Positions 42,611-49,210 of a stretch of DNA of 64,000 bases are shown here, one piece after another (position 1 is the stretch's first letter; every line of letters begins with the position of its first letter). The translations under genes were made by a program, and so were the position numbers. A model generated the notes under the pieces. The model worked only from the letters and a program-made list of their open reading frames with translations, searched no databases and was not told where the DNA came from. Source of the DNA: Halobacteriovorax sp. HLS (lineage in GTDB: Bacteria > Bdellovibrionota > Bacteriovoracia > Bacteriovoracales > Bacteriovoracaceae). The stretch covers positions 434,001 to 498,000 of the forward strand of contig NZ_QOCL01000009.1 in NCBI RefSeq assembly GCF_004006665.1, read 5' to 3'.

Positions 42611-43456
42611 ATGATCTATCTCATCTGTCTTTCCATTTTATATTCTTTTAATAGTCATGCAGACTCTTTTAGTTTGGAATTGGATAATGATATTTTAACT
42701 CAGACGGATTATTATTACTCTAATGGGCTTCTTATAGAGTATGAAAGTGATAAGCTCGCCACGGCCAGGCCATGGAAATGGTTGGGGGATAAAAGTGAGA
42801 CAGGGGTAAGCTTTAAACATGAAATTTCTACTCCTGTTGATACAGGAACTTCTCTAGCTCAGCCTGGAGATCATCCTTACTCTGCCGTTCTATATACTTC
42901 TATGTTCAACAAATATATTGCTGAGGATAAGGAGAGTTCAAAAGAAGTCTTACTTGGTGTTATTGGTCCTCTTGCTTACGGTGAGAAGATACAAAATGGT
43001 ATTCATGACTTATTTCCCTCTCATCCAGTAAATGGTTGGGCCCACCAGCTCAAAAATGATCTTTTACTTAATTTTAATTATGAGCTTTGGACAAAAAATA
43101 GAGGTCATTCTTTTACTTATGGCCCTTGGTATCGTGCAGAGTTAGGGACATATTCAACTCAATTTCATTTTGCTTATAGATCAGAAGTCTTATTCTATAA
43201 GAATCATCAATTTGAGATTCAGTTTGGCGCCTATCTCAATTTCTTCGACGTAAAATTGCAAGGAGGTGTTTTTTCAGATGATGAGTATGGACTATCTTCG
43301 GATGAGGTGAAGACTTTGAACTATCTGGGAAAAATCTTTTATCGTTACCGTCGAAAAGCTCATGAAATTAGACTTGGCAACAGCTTTAAAGGAGTCCAGT
43401 TCAAAGGGGGCAAGCCGCACTCGTGGACTACTCTGGGTTATAAGTATCACTTCTAA
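42611..43456 (+). CDS. lpxR: Lipid A 3'-O-deacylase LpxR (DUF2219)
   Basis: This 281-residue outer-membrane protein has a signal peptide ending near SHADS. The LpxR blocks are LELDNDILTQTDYYYSNGLLIEYE (Asn-Asp and the Thr-Asp-x-x-Tyr-Ser/Thr-Asn-Gly turn), DHPYSAVLYTSMFN, and GPLAYGEKIQNGIHDLF with the catalytic His. The barrel ends in KYHF. The enzyme removes the 3'-acyloxyacyl group of lipid A in the outer leaflet. AGGG precedes the ATG. It is monocistronic. Confidence 0.88.
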   Translation: MIYLICLSILYSFNSHADSFSLELDNDILTQTDYYYSNGLLIEYESDKLATARPWKWLGDKSETGVSFKHEISTPVDTGTSLAQPGDHPYSAVLYTSMFNKYIAEDKESSKEVLLGVIGPLAYGEKIQNGIHDLFPSHPVNGWAHQLKNDLLLNFNYELWTKNRGHSFTYGPWYRAELGTYSTQFHFAYRSEVLFYKNHQFEIQFGAYLNFFDVKLQGGVFSDDEYGLSSDEVKTLNYLGKIFYRYRRKAHEIRLGNSFKGVQFKGGKPHSWTTLGYKYHF

Positions 43457-43531
43457 ACTGTCCGCTTCTTAGACACTATCTTTTATTTACACAATTTCTC
43501 CACTCTGATTTCAGTTAATTAGAGCATTTTT

Positions 43532-43548
43532 TTGGCATAGGTCTTGCT
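43532..43548 (+). promoter_or_regulatory. Sigma-54-type promoter of the envelope operon
   Basis: TTGGCATAGGTCTTGCT carries GG (43534-43535) and TTGC with GC (43546-43547) at the correct ten-base spacing. It agrees with the sigma-54 consensus at all but two of its constrained positions. The predicted start at about 43559 precedes CGGAG and the ATG at 43572. This is the second such site in the window. Confidence 0.65.
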
Positions 43549-43571
43549 CATATTGTCTTACGGAGAAACAT

Positions 43572-45110
43572 ATGAAAAATATTTTTAAAGCAGCTTTAAT
43601 TCTATCTATCTTTGCCTCGGCCTCTAGTTACGCAGAAAATTTTCGAGGAAGACTTTCTAAGAAAAATGATAAGACTTACTTCGAAACTGAAGGACAGTCA
43701 TTAATTGTCGAGATTGATAAGAGATTTAAGTATGCCCTCGATGATGTGGTTGTTAATTCTCCTGGATATATTTTCGAATTTGAAGGTGAAGTAATTGATG
43801 GTTCTTTACATACAAGTAAGGTCCCTACAATTTTTGCTGGAACCAAAGATCTCAATGGACACTTTACGAAAGACTCTAGTGGACAATTATTTATTAATGA
43901 ACAAAAAGTTAAATTTGGTCGCACTAAAGTTATTTATAATGACTCCTTTGATAAGTTCTCGAAAGAATACTATTTAAATAAAGATGTTGTTACTCAAGGA
44001 CACTACGAAGATGATACCTTTGTTATTAATGCTATTGTTGAAAAAGGACTAATCTCTGCTGAGGCCCAAAATCAGTATCCTCCTAGTGAAGAATTTTCTA
44101 AAGACCCTGAAGAGTTTATTCTTAAGAAGATGCCTTTGAATAAATACTCTCAATCTTCAACTCCTTTTAGAGGAACAATTATTAACAAGAAAAATTATGA
44201 TGTTGAAGTCGGTGAGTCAGTTCTTATTATAACACTCAGTGGAAGACAAGGAGATGCTCCCGGTTCAGCGGCAGGACATTTCACTGTTGGTATGGGTGAG
44301 GTTCAAGAAGATATGTCTATTAAAGGAGAGGTCTTTAACTTCTACTTTGTAGGCCCTAAAGAAGTTCTTGCGGGAAATACAGATCTAACAAGTTATTTTG
44401 GACATTTGATTCAAGGTCAGCAGAATTATCGTCCTACCTATACGCTATATGCTTATGGTGTTGATAAGAAAAAACTTAGAAGTGTTAGAGATCAGCTGGA
44501 AAAAGAAAATCACAAAGTGAGAACAGTTAAAGGATTAGAAATTACTCCTGGATATAACTGTACAACTACATCTACAAATGAACTTAAGAAAATAGGAATA
44601 GTTGGTAATCATCAAAATATTTTAAGATCAATTTTTGACGTTCAAAATATTTCCTATATTAACCCTTTTTCTTACGGGGCTAGAAACTCTAATGGGCAAG
44701 GGACTTTAGGTATGATTAGAACACTTAGTTATACTTTAAGTGAAGATCCTGAAAACTATATTCCAAGAGCGGCATTTGAGTCTTTTGTTAAGAATTTTTC
44801 TAGAAAGTCTCAGATCAAAAAAATGGGGATCAAAAAGGTAGATTATGTATTTATTCCTCAGACAAAGTCTAAGAGACAGGTTGGAGGAATTTCATACGAT
44901 GATCCAATAAAAGAGGGTAAGAAAGTTCTAGACTTTGATAAGTTACGCTCAGCTAGGATAGAAAATGAGCGTAAGGCAAGAGAAATACTAAATAACTCTA
45001 CCTCTACAGAAGAAGAAATTTTATGGGCCAGAGAAATCTCCGAAAATGAGGTATCATGGGAGGAGGATCAAAAAATGGTCCGAGAGTTTTTATATAATAC
45101 AATTGATTAG
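43572..45110 (+). CDS. Secreted protein, possible cysteine hydrolase
   Basis: The 512-residue protein has a signal peptide (MKNIFKAALILSIFASASSYA) and an N-terminal beta-rich part. The middle domain has GSAAGHFTVGMGEV (His236) and ITPGYNCTTTSTNELKKIG (Cys330), reminiscent of NlpC/P60 or DUF4105-type hydrolases, where a His and a Cys form the site. A basic, highly charged C-terminal region (~residues 420-512) follows. The His-Cys reading is tentative. The gene starts a group behind a sigma-54-type promoter and overlaps or touches an FtsH-extension-like gene. Confidence 0.6.
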   Translation: MKNIFKAALILSIFASASSYAENFRGRLSKKNDKTYFETEGQSLIVEIDKRFKYALDDVVVNSPGYIFEFEGEVIDGSLHTSKVPTIFAGTKDLNGHFTKDSSGQLFINEQKVKFGRTKVIYNDSFDKFSKEYYLNKDVVTQGHYEDDTFVINAIVEKGLISAEAQNQYPPSEEFSKDPEEFILKKMPLNKYSQSSTPFRGTIINKKNYDVEVGESVLIITLSGRQGDAPGSAAGHFTVGMGEVQEDMSIKGEVFNFYFVGPKEVLAGNTDLTSYFGHLIQGQQNYRPTYTLYAYGVDKKKLRSVRDQLEKENHKVRTVKGLEITPGYNCTTTSTNELKKIGIVGNHQNILRSIFDVQNISYINPFSYGARNSNGQGTLGMIRTLSYTLSEDPENYIPRAAFESFVKNFSRKSQIKKMGIKKVDYVFIPQTKSKRQVGGISYDDPIKEGKKVLDFDKLRSARIENERKAREILNNSTSTEEEILWAREISENEVSWEEDQKMVREFLYNTID

Positions 45111-45115
45111 TGCCT

Positions 45116-45514
45116 ATGACTAAAAGAAGTAAATTAAATGTTCTATTATTTGTTTTGCTATTCATTTCTATAGGATACAACTTCTTTAATGCAATGAAGT
45201 CTCTGGAGACGGAGACTTTTGAAAAACTAGACAATGTAGAAGCACTTTTTAATGGAAATAAAATTACCGGTATTCAATTTCTTGGAAATCTCCTCGTAGT
45301 CAAGGTCAACAAGAACCTACACACGTATCAAATCACAAAAGAACAAGCCGCAGAAGTTAATTTAGAGGCAAAGAAAAGAGGTCTTAGTACTTATATTTCA
45401 TCTAATAAAAGACCACCTACTTGGATTAGTGCTCTCATAAACTGGGGACCGCTCACAATTATTTATCTGATTATGTTATTGAGTATAAACCTTAGTAATC
45501 GTTTTAAGCTTTAG
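45116..45514 (+). CDS. Stand-alone FtsH extracellular-domain-like membrane protein
   Basis: The 132-residue protein has two transmembrane helices (about residues 9-25 and 106-126) flanking a ~75-residue periplasmic domain. The layout and text (an EALFNGNKITGIQFLGNLLVVKV strand pair, then KRPPTWISALINWGPLTIIYLIMLL) closely resemble the N-terminal FtsH_ext module and second helix of the AAA protease FtsH. The protein stops after the second helix, without ATPase or protease domains. A GTG at 45110 overlapping the previous stop is an alternative start. A regulator or decoy of FtsH is one idea. Confidence 0.6.
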   Translation: MTKRSKLNVLLFVLLFISIGYNFFNAMKSLETETFEKLDNVEALFNGNKITGIQFLGNLLVVKVNKNLHTYQITKEQAAEVNLEAKKRGLSTYISSNKRPPTWISALINWGPLTIIYLIMLLSINLSNRFKL

Positions 45515-45522
45515 GTTTTCTA

Positions 45523-45551
45523 TTGTCATAAGAAAATGCCACAAGTAATCT
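45523..45551 (+). promoter_or_regulatory. Promoter abutting the MipA-like gene
   Basis: TTGTCA (45523-45528), 17 bases and a weak TAATCT (45546-45551) are followed by six bases and the ATG at 45558, with no Shine-Dalgarno sequence. The geometry matches the other probable leaderless starts, but the -10 is poor. Confidence 0.35.
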
Positions 45552-45557
45552 AGCTGC

Positions 45558-46856
45558 ATGAAAAAAACTATCAACTACTCAATTATTTACACGTTATTTT
45601 TCCTTATTGCTGTCTCTCCTGTGTTGGGACAAGAGTCTGAACCTGAAGATTGGGGAGTTGGAATAGGTTTTAGAAATGCCAAAATCCCTTTCAATACTTC
45701 TCAACAAAGTGTATCTGACGTTCTTCCTTTATTCTTTTATAAGTCGGGAAATCTCGAAATTGAAGGTCTGAGTGTGGATTATAAAATTTTCGATTTAAAA
45801 GAGAATGGCTCTATTAGTGTAACTAGTAAGTATAGGTTCTTTGATATCCCGAAGGAATATCAAAATAGTATTAGGGGTAGTTCATTTGATGCAGGTTTAA
45901 AATATGCATATACTTTTAAAAACGATCTGCAGGCGGCTTCTTCACTTTTCTTTGACGGGTCAATGAGAAGTTATTTAGTTTTTGATGTCCAGAAGGATTT
46001 CTCTTTTGGAGGCCTTGATTTTAGACCGCGTGCCTTTGTCGAGCTGAGATCTGCTTCTTTTAACGACAGGTATTATGGGTTAAATATAGATTCCCCTGGG
46101 TTTGGAGCTTCAGTTGGTGCCGGTGTTAAGGCCAAATATCATATCTGGAGTAATTTGCACTTACTCGCAAATATTAACTATAAGAAATATGACTCTAGCA
46201 CATCTAAAATATCTACTATGAAGTCTAGCTCCCAAGTAGAGAGCTTTCTAGGATTTGGATTAATGAAGAGTAAATCGAAGAAAAAATCTTCGAAACTAAA
46301 GAGCAGACCTTATCTTAGAGTAGCATTTGCAGAAGCGACTCCTTCTAATATGAATCAAATTTTAAGCCTTCATACTCGCAAAGATCCCTATGAAAACACT
46401 TTAACAAGCTTTTCCTACGGAGTTCCTCTTAGCGATACTTTGCTAACACTACCTATACAGGTTTATCTACAGCCGATGCTCACACTGCATCAAAAAAGTG
46501 AGGTTCAAGATAGATCTCAGGAATTTGGACTTGTCTTTAAGGCCTATCTTCCGATTAAATGGCCATTTCTGTGGAGGCTTGGTGTTGGAGAAGGGCTCTC
46601 ATACATAAACTCTGTAACTTATATTGAAAAGACAGAGATGAATGAGAAGAACTATAGAGAGACTAAGATGATGAATTTCTTAGACTTTACTATAGATTTC
46701 AATCTTGGAAGTATCTTTAGGACACAAAAACTGAATAATTCATGGATTGGTGCGATGATTCATCACAGATCTTCTATTTTTGAAAGTTCTTCATTATTTG
46801 GTCGTATTAAAGGTGGCAGCAATTATATCGGCGGCTTCTATTTACATGATTTCTAA
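45558..46856 (+). CDS. MipA/OmpV-type outer-membrane protein with extra C-terminal barrel segment
   Basis: At 432 residues this is longer than the ~250-residue MipA/OmpV family. Residues 1-240 follow the MipA layout (signal peptide; WGVGIGFRNAKIPF, LPLFFYKSGNLEIEG, and the DRYYGL segment before GFGASVGAGVKAKY). A Lys/Ser linker (KSKSKKKSSKLKSR) leads to a second beta-rich half ending in IHHRSSIF, IKGGSNYIGGFYLHDF, which resembles the ends of other small barrels. It may be a fusion of two barrels or an unrelated large barrel. It ends in Phe as outer-membrane proteins do. Confidence 0.6.
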   Translation: MKKTINYSIIYTLFFLIAVSPVLGQESEPEDWGVGIGFRNAKIPFNTSQQSVSDVLPLFFYKSGNLEIEGLSVDYKIFDLKENGSISVTSKYRFFDIPKEYQNSIRGSSFDAGLKYAYTFKNDLQAASSLFFDGSMRSYLVFDVQKDFSFGGLDFRPRAFVELRSASFNDRYYGLNIDSPGFGASVGAGVKAKYHIWSNLHLLANINYKKYDSSTSKISTMKSSSQVESFLGFGLMKSKSKKKSSKLKSRPYLRVAFAEATPSNMNQILSLHTRKDPYENTLTSFSYGVPLSDTLLTLPIQVYLQPMLTLHQKSEVQDRSQEFGLVFKAYLPIKWPFLWRLGVGEGLSYINSVTYIEKTEMNEKNYRETKMMNFLDFTIDFNLGSIFRTQKLNNSWIGAMIHHRSSIFESSSLFGRIKGGSNYIGGFYLHDF

Positions 46857-46923
46857 GCACTTTCATGGACTTTTTAACATATCTCTCCTATGATGCCTCT
46901 TTTAAAAAAATAAAGGGGAAAAT

Positions 46924-47538
46924 ATGAGCGTTGATTGGAAGAACGTTAGTTATGTCTTAGGACAACAAATTGGTGGAGATTTTAAAGAGCAAAATATCGA
47001 AGTAGACGTAGAGTCTTTTTGTAACTCTTTTAAGGCCGCTTTTAATGGTGAAGCAATGACTATGGCACCAGAGTTAATGCAAGAAACTATGCAAAGTTTT
47101 CAAGCACATATGCAAGCTATTCACACTGAAAAAATGGGTAAAGCTTCTGCTGAAAACCTAATGATTGGTGCTGAGTATCTAACAAATAATGCCAAGAATG
47201 AAGGCGTTGTAACTCTTGAGAGTGGACTTCAGTATAGAGTAATCACTGAAGGTACAGGTAATTCTCCAAGTGCTACTGATACAGTTGAAACTCATTATGA
47301 GGGAAGACTAATTGATGGAAGTGTTTTTGATTCATCTTACCAAAGAGGTGAGACAGTTTCTTTCCCAGTTAATGGTGTTATTCCAGGTTGGACTGAAGCT
47401 CTTCAATTAATGAAAGAAGGAGCAAAGTGGGAGCTTTCTATTCCTGCGACTCTAGCTTATGGAGAGGCCGGTTCTCCTCCAGTAATTCCACCAAATGCTA
47501 CTTTAGTATTTGATGTTGAGCTAGTTGCTGTTAAGTAA
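46924..47538 (+). CDS. FKBP-type peptidyl-prolyl isomerase, FklB-like
   Basis: The 204-residue protein lacks a signal peptide. It has an N-terminal dimerisation helix domain (VSYVLGQQIGGDFKEQ through ESFCNSFKAAFNG) and a C-terminal FKBP domain (VETHYEGRLIDGSVFDSSYQRG, FPVNGVIPGWTEALQLMKEG, LAYGEAGSPPVIPPNATLVFDVEL). This is the FklB/FkpA/Mip layout; without a leader, FklB (cytoplasmic) fits best. AGGGG precedes the ATG. It has its own transcription unit with a hairpin after it. Confidence 0.93.
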   Translation: MSVDWKNVSYVLGQQIGGDFKEQNIEVDVESFCNSFKAAFNGEAMTMAPELMQETMQSFQAHMQAIHTEKMGKASAENLMIGAEYLTNNAKNEGVVTLESGLQYRVITEGTGNSPSATDTVETHYEGRLIDGSVFDSSYQRGETVSFPVNGVIPGWTEALQLMKEGAKWELSIPATLAYGEAGSPPVIPPNATLVFDVELVAVK

Positions 47539-47547
47539 TTATTCTCT

Positions 47548-47572
47548 ATCTCCCTCTTTCTTAGAGGGAGAT
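47548..47572 (+). terminator. Hairpin after the FKBP gene
   Basis: ATCTCCCTCT (47548-47557) and AGAGGGAGAT (47563-47572) form a perfect ten-base stem with a five-base loop, nine bases after the stop codon. The following TGTAAAAG is a poor T tract, so it may act as an mRNA-stabilising end as much as a terminator. Confidence 0.55.
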
Positions 47573-47700
47573 TGTAAAAGTTATATCAACTAAGTCATTG
47601 TTATTCTTACAAATATCCTTACTAAATAAAGTCGTTTTACAAAACGCGTTAAATATTGCTAGTATCCGAGCTCATCACCAATTCTAGAAGGGGAGTGACG

Positions 47701-48363
47701 ATGAAGTTAATTTCGATATTATCTTTAGTACTAATTGTATCTTGTGGGACAAAGAATGAACTTGATACTCCAGCTCCACAGGCCTTAGCTGGTACTCCTG
47801 AGCTAGTCGCTTTTGACGATACTCTAGACGTAGGTAACTTTGTTGAGTTTGTCTCTCCAAAAATTGTTCAAATAACATCTGGTGAGAATTGTTCTTATTC
47901 TGTGCGTACGAGGGTGGATATTACTAACTCCGATCATATCTCTAACACTATCGAACTCAAAATTCGCAAAAATGATAGAGCGAATAGAAGAAACTCTAGA
48001 ATTTGTCCGGAGAGTTTTGGAGTAAATGAAAATACGACTAAGTCATATAGCTATTCTTCTTTAGCAAAGACATATTCCGAGCGTAGAAGAGAGTCTCTAG
48101 ACGCTGAGTTCTTTTGTCTTAAGAATACTTGGTGTAAGCGTGCAGAGCTTTATAAGCAAAGAGAAACTTTCTACGAAGGTATTAAAGTAGATTACACTGA
48201 GTTTAGAATTGTGAACAAAAATGGCAGAGTATTTAAAAGAATCTCGTGGGTCGCAAAAGATAATCTCTTTTTAAATACAATTGCATTTCAATTAAAGACT
48301 TGGAGCGGAAGTCAATTGCTAGATTATAGAAGAGCAACTAAGTTTTCAGTGAAAAACCAATAG
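47701..48363 (+). CDS. Lipoprotein of unknown function
   Basis: This 220-residue protein has a lipobox (LVLIVSC, Cys19 as lipid anchor), then a Pro/Ala-rich linker and a basic mature domain with pairs of cysteines (GENCSYSV, RICPESFG, FFCLKNTWCKR). I chose the ATG at 47701, with AGGGGAG upstream, over a longer reading. It ends 10 bases before the stop of the convergent hydroxylase gene. No family is recognised. Confidence 0.72.
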   Translation: MKLISILSLVLIVSCGTKNELDTPAPQALAGTPELVAFDDTLDVGNFVEFVSPKIVQITSGENCSYSVRTRVDITNSDHISNTIELKIRKNDRANRRNSRICPESFGVNENTTKSYSYSSLAKTYSERRRESLDAEFFCLKNTWCKRAELYKQRETFYEGIKVDYTEFRIVNKNGRVFKRISWVAKDNLFLNTIAFQLKTWSGSQLLDYRRATKFSVKNQ

Positions 48364-48373
48364 TGGTTTTCAC

Positions 48374-49210
48374 TTAGAGTCCAAAACCTTCTATTTTCTG
48401 ATTCTTTGAAAGTAGAAGTGATCCAAATAACCTATCCCATATTGATAAGCAAATCCCATAGTTCTTGTTAAAGTGCTGTGGATTATTGCTGTGATGAAGC
48501 TGGTGTTGATAAGGTGATATGAAAACTTTTTCTAATACACCAAATGTGACCGGCACATTACTATGTCTTAAGTTTGATAAGCACATATTAAAAATAAATC
48601 CAATGATATTCACGCCTAGAATTTGGTAGCCACTTAAATTAGTTCGATACAAGTAAATAAAGAAAGCTATTGAAACAGAGTACGTAAAAATATTTCTAAA
48701 GAACATGATGATGGACTCAACTGGATGTGATCGATGTAAAGTCATGGGGGTTAAGACTTCTGCACTATGATGAACACGATGGAACTTCCATAAAAATGGA
48801 ATCTTGTGCAGGAGATAGTGTGTATAGAAGCGTGAGAAGTCATCGATAACAAAAGTTATAACCGTGAAAATTAAGATCGATCCGTAAAGTGGAAGGGGAG
48901 ATATTTCTGGAAGAACTGATCTTAAGAATCTTAGAAATAGAATTGTACTCTCTGGTAGTAGGTTTGCCCAAGTTAATAAGATAAGACCTTTGATAAGAGA
49001 GTTTAACGTGAATAAATAAAAGTCAGTTTTTGAAGAAGGATGTAGCCAAGTTTTAAGCGAAAAAAGCTCTTTTACACCTTTAGAATATAGTTTATTTTTT
49101 CGAATGATAAAGCAAAATAAAGCACACCCAAGTAGAACTGGTAGATAGAGCCTACTTTGGGCCGAAGTAAATGTTGAAGTGAGATCTTCTAAAAGCTTTA
49201 AAATCTGTAT
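48374..49210 (-). CDS. Sterol desaturase/fatty acid hydroxylase family membrane protein, non-canonical start
   Basis: Translating the minus strand gives a continuous ~278-residue hydroxylase. It has hydrophobic helices, then DDFSRFYTHYLLHKIPFLWKFHRVHHSAEVL, LHRSHPVES and YQHQLHHSNNPQHFNKNYG, the HxxxH/HxxHH iron motifs of the superfamily. No ATG, GTG or TTG exists in this frame until 48745, which lies after the first His clusters. A GGAGG six bases before an ATA at 49210 (or an ATT at 49204) suggests a rare start overlapping the receptor gene by about 13 bases. It is the last gene of the iron operon; its substrate is unknown. Confidence 0.7.
   Translation of the reverse strand: MQILKLLEDLTSTFTSAQSRLYLPVLLGCALFCFIIRKNKLYSKGVKELFSLKTWLHPSSKTDFYLFTLNSLIKGLILLTWANLLPESTILFLRFLRSVLPEISPLPLYGSILIFTVITFVIDDFSRFYTHYLLHKIPFLWKFHRVHHSAEVLTPMTLHRSHPVESIIMFFRNIFTYSVSIAFFIYLYRTNLSGYQILGVNIIGFIFNMCLSNLRHSNVPVTFGVLEKVFISPYQHQLHHSNNPQHFNKNYGICLSIWDRLFGSLLLSKNQKIEGFGL

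Noticed and set aside
48374-48745. A 123-residue version of the hydroxylase starting at the ATG at 48745.
   Set aside because: It would begin after the first two His clusters. The same frame continues upstream with family-typical sequence, so this ATG is internal.
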